Notes: generated by a model not told the origin, from the sequence alone. 64,000 bases of DNA from Actinomadura sp. K4S16 (GCF_008327685.1 NZ_BDDE01000013.1:372001-436000); one strand, 5' to 3'. Positions 52,601-59,907 are shown, numbered from the stretch's first letter. A program made the numbers and translations.

Positions 52601-53280
52601 CGATGGCGGCGGTGCTGTACGTGTTCCGCACGCTGGTCGACGAGGACATCCCGCTCAACGCGGGCTGCCTCACCCCGCTCCACGTGAAGATCCCGCCGGG
52701 CTCGATGCTCGCGCCCGAGTACCCGGCGGCCGTGGCCGCGGGCAACGTCGAGACGTCCCAGGCCGTGACCGGAGCCCTGTACGCCGCGCTGGGCGTGATG
52801 GCGGAGGGCTCCGGGACGATGAACAACGTCACCTTCGGCAACGAGCGCCACCAGTACTACGAGACGGTGGCCAGCGGCTCCGGCGCCGGGGACGGCTTCG
52901 ACGGCGCCGACGTCGTCCAGACGCACATGACCAACTCCCGGCTCACCGATCCCGAGGTGCTGGAGTGGCGCTACCCCGTCCTGCTGGAGAGCTTCGAGAT
53001 CCGGCGCGGGAGCGGCGGGCCGGGCCGCCGGCATGGTGGCGACGGCGGCCGGCGCCGCATCCGCTTCCTCGAACCGATGACGGTGACCACGCTGTCAGGC
53101 CACCGGCGCGTCCCGCCGTACGGGATGGCGGGGGGCGGGCCCGGCACGGCGGGACGGCAGTGGGTGGAGCGCGCCGACGGCTCCGTGACGCCGATGGAGG
53201 GCTGCGACTCGCTGCCCGTCGGCATCGGAGACGTCTTCGTCATCGAGACGCCCGGCGGCGGCGGCTACGGCGCGGTGTGA
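49615..53280 (+). CDS. 5-oxoprolinase/hydantoinase, HyuA-HyuB fusion
   Basis: This 1221-aa protein fuses hydantoinase A and B. The HyuA half has FWIDRGGTFTDVVARRPDG (phosphate-binding DRGGTFTD), GTTVATNALLERTGEPT, FMQSSGGLT, SGPAGGIVGMART and FDMGGTSTDVSHY. The HyuB half starts near residue 695 (DPVMLEIFNNLFMSIAEQMG) and has NDPYHGGTHLPDVTVVTPVF and SRGHHAEIGGITPGSMP. Together they make an ATP-dependent 5-oxoproline or hydantoin hydrolase. Between them (about 580-625) lies a repetitive VEAVS/SGAAS-type insert. GGAGG precedes ATG 49615. The 3' end overlaps the convergent serine hydrolase by 16 nt. Confidence 0.95.
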   Translation: MAARWEFWIDRGGTFTDVVARRPDGALVTHKLLSEDRDRYRDAAVAGIRHLLGVAPGERIPAEDIAGVRLGTTVATNALLERTGEPTVLVITEGFRDALRIAYQNRPRIFAREIVLPELLYARVIEARERVDARGRVVVPLDEDAVERELRAAYDDGFRSVAIVTMHAYRHPVHEAAIGRIARRTGFPQVSESHATSPLMKLVSRGDTTVVDAYLSPILRRYVDEVSGELDGAPIMFMQSSGGLTEAHGFRGKDSILSGPAGGIVGMARTSTAAGFRRVIGFDMGGTSTDVSHYAGEFERQYETQVAGVRMRAPMLSIHTVAAGGGSVLRFDGGRYRVGPDSAGADPGPACYRRGGPLTVTDANVMLGRIRPDHFPHVFGPDGDQPLDAAVVRDRFAALADGIGDGRPPEEVAAGFLRIAVANMANAIKKISVQRGYDVTGYVLATFGGAGGQHACAVADALGMRQVLIHPLAGVLSAYGMGLADVTAMRECAVEAPLAEDLLPELDAVLDRLERDARDELRDEGMDARQVVHRAHLRYAGTDTALLVEAGDVEAMVAEFEGIYQRRFSFLMRDKQIVVEAVSVEAVSSGAASAESVPAEAVSAGAAAGGPGDRSREGPAAVARVPMHVDGDWRDVELYRRDLLRPGDTVPGPAVIAEANATTVVDPGWRAAVNDLGHLLLDRVAARPGGHAVGTEADPVMLEIFNNLFMSIAEQMGVRLQSTAHSVNIKERLDFSCAIFDAGGELIANAPHIPVHLGSMGASIKELIRRRRATGGMRPGEVYALNDPYHGGTHLPDVTVVTPVFLGDVESGAAQNSTTGDGAADISFFVASRGHHAEIGGITPGSMPAFSRRVEEEGVLIDNWLLVEGGRLREAETVELLGSALHPSRNPLDNLADLRAQIAANEKGVGELRDMVRHFGLDVVHAYMRHVQDNAEEAVRQVITALRDGSYAYELDNGAVIRVAVRVDRRARTAEIDFTGTSPQSAGNFNAPSSVAMAAVLYVFRTLVDEDIPLNAGCLTPLHVKIPPGSMLAPEYPAAVAAGNVETSQAVTGALYAALGVMAEGSGTMNNVTFGNERHQYYETVASGSGAGDGFDGADVVQTHMTNSRLTDPEVLEWRYPVLLESFEIRRGSGGPGRRHGGDGGRRRIRFLEPMTVTTLSGHRRVPPYGMAGGGPGTAGRQWVERADGSVTPMEGCDSLPVGIGDVFVIETPGGGGYGAV

Positions 53281-54470
53281 GCCCCCTTCCGGATGGTGTC
53301 CGGGCAGTACTCGGCGGTCACCGCCTGCTCGGTGAGCCGGACCTGGTTGACGGCGTCGGTGGTAAAGACGAACGACATGGAGTGCCGCCCGCCTCGCGTG
53401 CTGCCCGTCCAGGTCTCCCAGCCGTCCAGGGTGCCGCCGTTGCCGTACGCCTTCACGCCGCAGGGCGTGGTGGCGATGACCGCCCCGAGTCCGTAGCGGA
53501 ACACGTCGCTGCCGGGGTAGGGCTGCGATCCGGGGACGGGTCGGAGCATCGCCCGCAGGAGCCGATCGGGCAGGAGCCGTCCGCCGAGCAGGGCGGAGTC
53601 GAAGCGGTCGAGGTCTCCGACCGTGGAGATCATGTCGCCGGACGCGCGCGCGAAGGTGATGTTGACCTCGGTGGTGTCCCTCAGCTCCGCCGGGTCGTCC
53701 GCCACGGGCGTGTATCCGTGCAGGTGCGGGCCGCGGATCCGCGGGTCCGTGCCGGGGAAGTAGGTGCTGCGCAGGTGCAGCGGCCGGATGATCCGCTTGT
53801 TGATCTCGTGGACGTAGCTCCGGCCGGTGACGCTCCGGATGACCAGGCCGAGCAGCACGTAGTCGGTGTCGGAGTAGCGCCACGAGGTGCCGGGCGGGAA
53901 GTAGGGCGGGTACTCCACCCCCGCCTCCGCCAGTTCGCGCAGGGTGAAGTCGTGCCGCGGGTCGGTGACGGCGATCTCCTCGATCCGGGGGTTGTCGGTG
54001 TAGTCGGCGACGCCGCTGGTGTGGTTGAGCAGCATCCGCATCGTGATCTTGTCGGGCTCGTACCCGTTGCCCTCGACGACGCCGGGGATCACGTTGGCGA
54101 CGGTGTCGTCCAGGCGCAGCCTCCCTTCGGCGACGAGCTGCAGGACCACCGTCGCCACGAAGAGCTTGGTGATGCTGCCGACCCGGTACTTCATGTACGC
54201 CCGCGGTGGACGCCCAGTCGTGACGTCGGCGACCCCGCTGGAGAGGTTCAAAGTCCGGTGCGGCGTGCGCGACTGGGCGAGCGCGCCCGGGGCGCCCTCC
54301 CGTACGGCCTCGTCCAGGACGGCTTGCAGCGCCTTCCCAGATCCGCCGCCACCGGTCTCATGCGGTCGCTGGACGGCCGCCGCGCTACCGGCGGTGTTCA
54401 CCGCGACGGCAAGGGCCAAGGCGGCGGAGGCGATGCCCCCGGCGCGCGTGCATGTCCTCAGAGTCATCAT
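53265..54470 (-). CDS. Secreted serine hydrolase (D-Ala-D-Ala carboxypeptidase-like), copy 1
   Basis: This 401-aa protein has a signal peptide (GIASAALALAVAVNTAGSAAA) and a penicillin-binding/class C beta-lactamase-type domain. The nucleophile motif is SITK within VGSITKLFVATVV, the second motif is YSD (YSDTDYVLLG), and YGNGGTLDGWE carries the third, HxG/KTG-equivalent position. Exported peptidase or esterase activity on cell-wall-like or D-amino-acid substrates is likely. The stop lies inside the antisense of the oxoprolinase C-terminus. It is closely related to the gene at 54552-55850. Confidence 0.92.
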   Translation of the reverse strand: MMTLRTCTRAGGIASAALALAVAVNTAGSAAAVQRPHETGGGGSGKALQAVLDEAVREGAPGALAQSRTPHRTLNLSSGVADVTTGRPPRAYMKYRVGSITKLFVATVVLQLVAEGRLRLDDTVANVIPGVVEGNGYEPDKITMRMLLNHTSGVADYTDNPRIEEIAVTDPRHDFTLRELAEAGVEYPPYFPPGTSWRYSDTDYVLLGLVIRSVTGRSYVHEINKRIIRPLHLRSTYFPGTDPRIRGPHLHGYTPVADDPAELRDTTEVNITFARASGDMISTVGDLDRFDSALLGGRLLPDRLLRAMLRPVPGSQPYPGSDVFRYGLGAVIATTPCGVKAYGNGGTLDGWETWTGSTRGGRHSMSFVFTTDAVNQVRLTEQAVTAEYCPDTIRKGAHTAP

Positions 54471-54503
54471 GTTGCCACTCCCTCAGATCAGGTGAATGCC
54501 AAG

Positions 54504-54567
54504 GTCGGTGCCGGAGACGTCCTCGTCATCGGGACGCCCGGCGGCGGTCGGCTACGGCGCGGTGTGA
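54504..54567 (+). pseudogene. Relic of the oxoprolinase 3' end
   Basis: These 64 nt match 53218-53280, the end of the 5-oxoprolinase gene, with about 5 substitutions and one inserted base that shifts the frame. The fragment includes the stop-equivalent TGA (54565-54567). As at the intact locus, the neighbouring serine hydrolase stop lies inside it. It marks the left boundary of a duplicated segment. Confidence 0.85.
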
Positions 54568-55850
54568 GCGGGGCTGCGGCGCGGCACGAGGCGCGGCCCC
54601 GGTGCGGTGTGAGCGGCCCCCGAGTCGGCGCCCTTGTGAGCTCCCGAGCCGCCCTTGGAGTCGGTGCGCGGCATGTGGGAGCAGTATTCGGCCGTCACCG
54701 CCTGCTCGGTGAGCTTGATCTGGTTGACCGCGGTGGTGGTGAAGACGAACGACATCATGTGCCGTCCGTCGCGCGTGCCGCCCATCCAGCTCTCCCAGCC
54801 GTCCAGCGTCCCGCCGTTGCCGTACACCCTGACCCCGCAGGGCGGCGTGGCGATGATCGCCCCGAGTCCGTAGCGGAACATGGCGCTGCCGGGGAAGGGG
54901 TGGGAGCCCGGCGTCGGACGGAGCATCTCCTCCAGCAGCCGCGCGGGCAGGAACCGGCCCCTCAGCAGGGCGGAGTCGAAGCGGTCGAGGTCGCCGACCG
55001 TGGAGATCAGGTCGCCCGTGGCGCGCGCGAACGTGGTGTTGATGTTGGTGTTGTCCTCCAGCCGCGACGGGTCGTCCTCCGCAGGCACGTACGCGTGCAG
55101 GTGCGGCGGGCGGATCCGCGGGTCCGTGCCGGGGAAGTACGTGCTGCGCAGATGCAGCGGCCGGATGATCCGCTTGTTGATCTCGTGGACGTACGTCCGG
55201 CCGGTGACGGCCTGGATGACCATGCCGAGCAGCACGTAGTTGGTGTTGGAGTAGCGCCATGAGGTCCCCGGCGGGAAGTCGGGCGGGTACTCCAGGCCGG
55301 CGTCGGCCAGTTCCCGCAGTGTGAAGTCGTGCCGCGGGTCGGCCAGGGCGATCTCCGTGATGCGCGGGTTGCCCGTGTAGTCGGCGACGCCGCTGGTGTG
55401 GTCGAGCAGCATCCGCATCGTGATCTTGTTGGGCTCGTACCCGTTGCCGTGGACGACACCCGGGATCACCTTGGCGACGGTGTCGTCCAGGCGCAGCCGC
55501 CCTTCGGCGACGAGTTGCAGGATCACGGTCGCCACGAACGTCTTGGTGATGCTGGCGATCCGGAACTTCATGTCCGCTCGCGGCGGGTGCCCGGTCGCGA
55601 GGTCGGCGACCCCGCTGGAGAGGTTCAGGATCCGGTGGGGCGTGCGCGACTGCGCGAGCGCGCCGGGAGCGCCCTCCCGCACGGCCTCGTCCAGGACGGC
55701 CTGCAGCGCCTTCCCTGATCCGCCGCCACCGGTCTCATGCGGTCGTTGGACGGCCGCCGTAGCGCCCCCGGTCATGTTCAGCCCGGCGGTGAGGGCCAGG
55801 GCGGCGAGGGCGATGCCCTGAGTACGCCTGTATGTCCTTGTGATCAGCAT
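54552..55850 (-). CDS. Secreted serine hydrolase (D-Ala-D-Ala carboxypeptidase-like), copy 2
   Basis: This 432-aa paralogue of the adjacent gene shares a 40-residue N-terminal mature stretch with almost no change (AVQRPHETGGGGSGKALQAV onwards) and high similarity throughout. The motifs are SITK (IASITKTFVATVI), YSN (YSNTNYVLLG, the canonical YxN, where copy 1 has YSD) and YGNGGTLDGWE. Its C-terminus is about 30 residues longer, with a repeated AHTAP ending created by the junction sequence. A signal peptide is present. The start codon sits in an 8-bp inverted repeat (55847-55875). Confidence 0.92.
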   Translation of the reverse strand: MLITRTYRRTQGIALAALALTAGLNMTGGATAAVQRPHETGGGGSGKALQAVLDEAVREGAPGALAQSRTPHRILNLSSGVADLATGHPPRADMKFRIASITKTFVATVILQLVAEGRLRLDDTVAKVIPGVVHGNGYEPNKITMRMLLDHTSGVADYTGNPRITEIALADPRHDFTLRELADAGLEYPPDFPPGTSWRYSNTNYVLLGMVIQAVTGRTYVHEINKRIIRPLHLRSTYFPGTDPRIRPPHLHAYVPAEDDPSRLEDNTNINTTFARATGDLISTVGDLDRFDSALLRGRFLPARLLEEMLRPTPGSHPFPGSAMFRYGLGAIIATPPCGVRVYGNGGTLDGWESWMGGTRDGRHMMSFVFTTTAVNQIKLTEQAVTAEYCSHMPRTDSKGGSGAHKGADSGAAHTAPGPRLVPRRSPAHTAP

Positions 55851-55875
55851 GTTGTCACTGTAAGTAGCAACATGC
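55847..55875 (-). promoter_or_regulatory. Inverted repeat over the copy-2 start codon
   Basis: GCATGTTG (55847-55854) and CAACATGC (55868-55875) form an 8-bp inverted repeat with a 13-nt spacer. The ATG is in the first arm. It could be an operator or an mRNA hairpin that hides the start. Copy 1 keeps only the first arm. Confidence 0.45.
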
Positions 55876-56231
55876 CCACAGTCTGTATGAGAGGTGGGAT
55901 TTTGAACCGATCAAAGGGCGGGGGATACCCGGCGGGGAACCGCCCGGCCTCTCGCACGGCTCCCCGCCGGGCGCGGTCGGCGGCTCCCGCCTTTCGATAA
56001 TGGACGGATAAGTGCTATTAGGCCGCCTCGATGCAAGGTTTACCTTTTCCGGGTGATGACCAGAGATCACGAATGGGAAGATCACCTCAGGTCGCGCGGC
56101 CGCGGGAACGGCGGCGTTTCACGTCCGCAAATCCCACATCACGGGACGCACGGCCACGAGCGACGGCGAAGCGGGCAATTCACCCTGGACGCTTCGCTCC
56201 TCACCATTCACCTATTGCGAGGTCGGCAGAT
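55851..56231. other. Divergent intergenic region
   Basis: These 381 nt lie between the serine hydrolase and the esterase-like gene. An 11-bp stem (55928-55938 with 55961-55971) and an AT-richer section near 56000-56090 are visible, the latter with an inverted repeat GTGAT-N8-ATCAC. No gene is supported. Confidence 0.45.
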
Positions 56232-57605
56232 ATGTCGTTGCTCCGTGCCGGTAGATTTCCGGCATTCGTCGCTGCGTTGGCGCTCGGCGTGGGGACCTTC
56301 ACGCCAGTGCCCGCGCGCGCCCAGGAATCCGTCCCCAACCGCGAGGAGGCAGTGGTACGCGCGCTCGACCGCGGCGCGCATCCCCTGCTGACCACCGAGC
56401 CCGACCACGAGACGCGCGACCTGCGCGCGCTGGGCCGGATGATCGGCGAGACCCCCGTGGTGGGGCTGGGCGAGGCCACCCACGGCACGCACCAGTTCTT
56501 CGCCTTCAAGCACCGGGTCTTCGAATACCTGGTCAAGGAGAAGGGGTTCACGACGTTCATGCTGGAGTTGAACTGGGGCACCGGGCTCCGGCTCAACGAG
56601 TACGTCCTGCGGGGCAAGGGCGACCCGGCCGCGATCATGCGGCAGGAGTTCCAGCAGAACTACCGCCTGTTCGCCAACGAGGACTACCTGCGGCTGATCA
56701 AGTGGATCCGGCACTACAACGTGACGCATCCGAAGCAGCGGCCCCTGCAGTTCATGGGCGACGACGTCTACTTCACGAACATCGTGATCTTCAAGGAGAT
56801 CTTCCGGTACGTGCGCGAGCGCGGCCGCGCGGACCTCATCCCCAAGCTCAAGGCCCTCTACGACGGGCTGATCCCCACCACCGACCTCAACACCTGGGAG
56901 CGGTGGTACGACGCCAAGCCCATGGCGGAGCGGCAGCAGGTGCAGCGGCAGGCGTGGAAGGCCCTGCAGATCGTCAGGAGCCTGCGCCAGGGCGCTCCCC
57001 GCAGGGCGGCGGAATGGGCCGAGCAGCAGGCGAACGTGGCGTACTGGATCGCCAAGACCCACGCCGCCGAGGACTTCTCGGGGCCCCGCGACGAGGCCAT
57101 GGCGCTGAACACCGTGTGGTGGTACCGCTACATGAAGAGCAAGGTCCTGCTCTCCGCCCACAACGCCCATGTCGGGTACCTGGGCGAGGAGCCGGGGCAC
57201 ACGTTCAAGCGGCAGGGGACCTGGCTGCGCGAGATCCTCGGCCCGGGCTACGTGGCCATCGGCGCCAGCTTCTACAAGGGGACGTTCACGGCGCTCGACG
57301 AGGACACCGGGTACATCCGGAGGTTCACCGTGGGCCCGCCTCCGCCGATCAACGCCGAGCAGGTGCTCAACCGGGTGCGCTACCCCAAGTACTACGTCGA
57401 CATGCGCACGGTGGACGAGCCCGCCCGCTCATGGCTGAGGGAGGAGCACCAGGTCCGCTACATCACGGCGGTGTACTCGCCGACGGCCGTGGAGGAGAAC
57501 AACATCATGCAGCCGTTGGGACTCACCTACAGCATCCTGTACGAGCTGCGCGACACGACGCCGTCCAACCTGATCCCGGGGATTCCGCTGGGGCCGGGCC
57601 ACTAG
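56232..57605 (+). CDS. Secreted erythromycin-esterase-family protein
   Basis: This 457-aa protein has a signal peptide (cleavage near ARA-QES, residues 30/31) and the erythromycin-esterase family core: VVGLGEATHGTHQFF (Glu81, His84), AFKHRVFEYLVKEKGFTTFM, and later SKVLLSAHNAHVGYLG. These carry the catalytic His/Glu arrangement of EreA/EreB-like hydrolases. Most actinomycete members do not act on macrolides. Export suggests a non-resistance role such as lactone or ester hydrolysis outside the cell. ATG 56232 has GAGGTCGG upstream. Confidence 0.9.
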   Translation: MSLLRAGRFPAFVAALALGVGTFTPVPARAQESVPNREEAVVRALDRGAHPLLTTEPDHETRDLRALGRMIGETPVVGLGEATHGTHQFFAFKHRVFEYLVKEKGFTTFMLELNWGTGLRLNEYVLRGKGDPAAIMRQEFQQNYRLFANEDYLRLIKWIRHYNVTHPKQRPLQFMGDDVYFTNIVIFKEIFRYVRERGRADLIPKLKALYDGLIPTTDLNTWERWYDAKPMAERQQVQRQAWKALQIVRSLRQGAPRRAAEWAEQQANVAYWIAKTHAAEDFSGPRDEAMALNTVWWYRYMKSKVLLSAHNAHVGYLGEEPGHTFKRQGTWLREILGPGYVAIGASFYKGTFTALDEDTGYIRRFTVGPPPPINAEQVLNRVRYPKYYVDMRTVDEPARSWLREEHQVRYITAVYSPTAVEENNIMQPLGLTYSILYELRDTTPSNLIPGIPLGPGH

Positions 57606-57615
57606 CACCGGTGAG

Positions 57616-57643
57616 CGGGCCGGGTCCTGACGGGCCCGGCCCG
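57616..57643. terminator. Bidirectional terminator hairpin
   Basis: CGGGCCGGG (57616-57624) pairs with CCCGGCCCG (57635-57643), between convergent genes. Confidence 0.65.
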
Positions 57644-57665
57644 TTCGGCGTCCCTGCGGACCGCG

Positions 57666-58616
57666 TCACTCCCGCACCATCAGGCTTTCCAGGGACTGCC
57701 CCCTGTGCAGGCGGCCGATGGCGTCGGCGATCAGCGGCCCCACGGACCGGACCCGCAGCGACGCCCGCGCCCCTGCCACCGGGAGGGTGTCGGTCGCCAG
57801 CAGGCAGCGGATCGGAAGCCCGTCGAGCCGGTCCCAGGCGGCGGCCACCAGCGGACCGTGGGCCGCGGCCACGGTGATGTCGGGGGCGGCGCCGCGGGCC
57901 AGCAGGACGCGCACGGCCGCCTCGATCGTCCCGCCGGTGCTGATCATGTCGTCCACGATGACCGCGGGCCGGCCCGCCACGTCCCCGACGAGCTCCTCGG
58001 CGTGCACCCGCTCGCCGGACAGCCGCGTCTTGCGCACCACGGCGACCGGCCGCCGCAGCAGCCGCGCGTAGTGCTCGGCGGGCTTGACCGCGCCGAGGTC
58101 GGGCGCCACCAGCACGGCCGCTTCCGGTGTCGGCTCCGCCAGCGCGTCGGCCAGGATCGGCACGGCCGTCAGCATCTCCACCGGGATCGGGGACACCGCC
58201 TCCAGGGCGACGGTGTGCGGCTCCACCACGACCAGCCGGTCGGCTCCCGCCGAGGCCAGCGCGCCGGCCGCCACCTTGGCGCCCACCGCCTGCCCGGCCC
58301 GGCCGCGGCGGTCCTGGCGGGCGTACCCGAAGTACGGGACGACCGCGGTGACGGTCCTGGCGCCGCCCCGGCGGCACGCGTCCAGGAGCAGCAGCAGCTC
58401 GACCAGGTGGTCGTCGACCGCGGGCCCGGTGGGCTGCACCACGTAGACGTCTCCGCCCTGCACGCCGTCCACGGCCGGCCGCAGTTCGCCGTCGGGGAAC
58501 CTCTCCACCTCGCTCGGCACCGGGCGGATGCCCAGCATGGCCGCGACGGCGGCGGCGAGCCCCGGATGGGCCGTCCCGGAGACGATCCGGATCGACGTCG
58601 TGGTCGGGCTGGACAT
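57666..58616 (-). CDS. Ribose-phosphate pyrophosphokinase paralogue
   Basis: This 316-aa PRPP synthetase-like protein has the ATP/ribose motifs SEVERFPDGELRPAVDGVQG, VVPYFGYARQDRR (class signature YFGYARQDR) and the PRPP loop AVIVDDMISTGGTIEAA. In place of the usual DLHAGQIQGFF segment it reads VVEPHTVALEAVSPIPVEML, so it is a divergent paralogue, not the housekeeping enzyme. ATG 58616 is chosen for AGGAGGGG upstream. It is divergent from the DUF1918-HPF operon, with a DosR-like box between. A link to the PRPP-using PRT-hydrolase fusion is possible. Confidence 0.88.
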   Translation of the reverse strand: MSSPTTTSIRIVSGTAHPGLAAAVAAMLGIRPVPSEVERFPDGELRPAVDGVQGGDVYVVQPTGPAVDDHLVELLLLLDACRRGGARTVTAVVPYFGYARQDRRGRAGQAVGAKVAAGALASAGADRLVVVEPHTVALEAVSPIPVEMLTAVPILADALAEPTPEAAVLVAPDLGAVKPAEHYARLLRRPVAVVRKTRLSGERVHAEELVGDVAGRPAVIVDDMISTGGTIEAAVRVLLARGAAPDITVAAAHGPLVAAAWDRLDGLPIRCLLATDTLPVAGARASLRVRSVGPLIADAIGRLHRGQSLESLMVRE

Positions 58617-58721
58617 CGCCCCTCCTGTCGTCGGCCGCTTCCCCGGACTCCTTCCCCGCCCTCCGCCATATAGCCGGAAGCTCCGCATATCCGGTGGAAT
58701 ATGGCTGACCTGCGGGAATAT

Positions 58722-58735
58722 GGACCTTTGGCCCT
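58722..58735. promoter_or_regulatory. DosR-like box upstream of DUF1918-HPF operon
   Basis: GGACCTTTGGCCCT matches the boxes at 43542 and 46588 at 12 of 14 positions. It is 60 nt upstream of ATG 58796, in an AT-richer patch with a GGAATATGG repeat. Confidence 0.6.
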
Positions 58736-58795
58736 GGTGACGCCCTGCCGCGCGACCCCACGATGGACTCTCAGGCGCGACGTGAGGGGGACACG

Positions 58796-58999
58796 ATGCG
58801 AGCCAGCGAAGGCGACCGGCTGATCATCCACGGGCACCACGTGGGCGACCCCGGACGCAGGGCCGAGATCCTGGAAGTCCACGGGCACGACGGGGAGCCG
58901 CCCTACCTGGTGCGGTGGGACGACGGCCACGAGAGCACCTTCTACCCGTCCTCGGACTCCACCATCGAGCACCAGCCGGCCGAGTGGTCGAAGCACTAG
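58796..58999 (+). CDS. DUF1918 small protein
   Basis: This 67-aa protein has the DUF1918 pattern: EGDRLIIHGHHVGDPGRRAE, ILEVHGHDGEPPYLVRWDDG and HESTFYPSSDSTI. It is a small SH3-like beta-barrel fold of unknown function. GAGGGGG lies 7 nt upstream of ATG 58796. In actinomycetes these genes often flank stress-response and CBS or HPF genes. The next gene starts 51 nt downstream. Confidence 0.92.
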   Translation: MRASEGDRLIIHGHHVGDPGRRAEILEVHGHDGEPPYLVRWDDGHESTFYPSSDSTIEHQPAEWSKH

Positions 59000-59050
59000 G
59001 GCCGCCGGAGCGGCAGAGCGGCCGAAGCAGGAGAGCAACGGGGGGATGTC

Positions 59051-59854
59051 ATGGACCGGACGAGGACCAGCGCCGCGCCCGAGGTGGCCGTGGAGCACCG
59101 GGGAAGCGTGCCGGAGGGCTCGACCGACTACGCGCGCTCCAAGGTGAGCGCGGTGTTCCGGCACGCGCCGGAGCCGGTGCTGTTCGCGCGCGTGAAGCTG
59201 ACCATGTCGCCGGACCCGGCGGTGGAGCGCCCGGCGACGGCCCAGGCCAACCTGGACGTCAACGGCCGCCTCGTCCGGGCGCAGGTGGCGGCGCCGACCA
59301 TGTCCGAGGCCGTCGACCGGCTCCATGACCGGCTGCTGAACCGGCTCGACCGGATCTCCCGGCACTGGGAGGCCCGCCGGGGCGCCTACCCGTCGAGTCC
59401 CGCGACGGGCCCGCACGAGTGGCGGCACGGCGCCGAGCCGACGCACCGGCCGGACTACTACCCGCGCCCGCCGGAGGACCGGGAGCTGATCCGGCACAAG
59501 TCGTTCACGCTGACCGCCGAGACGCCCGACGAGGCGGCCTTCGACATGGAGGTGCTGGACTACGGGTTCCTGCTGTTCCGCGACATCGAGACGGGCGAGG
59601 ACAGCGTCATCTACCCCGCCGACCACGGGTACCGGCTGGCGCAGGCGACCCCGCGCGAGCAGGTGGGCGCGCCCCGCGCCGTCCCGCTGACGGTCAGCCC
59701 GCGTCCGGCGCCCAAGCTGACCGTCCGGGAGGCGATCGAGCATCTGGAGCAGGCCGGGCGCCGCTGGGTGTTCTTCCGCGACGCCGGGACGGGACGGGGC
59801 AACGTGCTCTACCACCGCTACGACGGGCACTACGGCCTGATCATCCCCGCGTAG
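59051..59854 (+). CDS. Ribosome hibernation factor with two C-terminal domains
   Basis: This 267-aa protein has an N-terminal S30EA-like HPF domain (about 12-110; ARVKLTMSPDPAVERPATAQ, AQVAAPTMSEAVDRLHDRLL). Two copies of the HPF long-form C-terminal dimerisation domain follow. The first (IRHKSFTLTAETPDEAAFDM, LDYGFLLFRDIETGEDSVIY) lies around 150-205 and the second (LTVREAIEHLEQAGRRWVFF, TGRGNVLYHRYDGHYGLIIP) around 220-266. Canonical HPF-long has one. This resembles the dormancy-associated Rv0079-type arrangement. It should bind the 30S decoding site and drive 70S or 100S hibernation. The DosR-like box upstream fits induction in low oxygen. Confidence 0.88.
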   Translation: MDRTRTSAAPEVAVEHRGSVPEGSTDYARSKVSAVFRHAPEPVLFARVKLTMSPDPAVERPATAQANLDVNGRLVRAQVAAPTMSEAVDRLHDRLLNRLDRISRHWEARRGAYPSSPATGPHEWRHGAEPTHRPDYYPRPPEDRELIRHKSFTLTAETPDEAAFDMEVLDYGFLLFRDIETGEDSVIYPADHGYRLAQATPREQVGAPRAVPLTVSPRPAPKLTVREAIEHLEQAGRRWVFFRDAGTGRGNVLYHRYDGHYGLIIPA

Positions 59855-59907
59855 CCCGGAACGGCGAGGCCCCGGCCGGAGCCGCCCTTCGGTGCCCGCG
59901 ACCCCTT

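Noticed and set aside
49557..55262. A plus-strand frame open for about 1900 codons across the oxoprolinase and serine-hydrolase genes
   Set aside because: The translation is almost all R, G, A and P, the typical out-of-frame shadow of high-GC genes. The true genes in other frames have clear family motifs.
56232..57605. Macrolide-resistance esterase
   Set aside because: The family motif is present, but the protein is exported and no other resistance genes are adjacent. Most actinomycete members are not known to act on macrolides.
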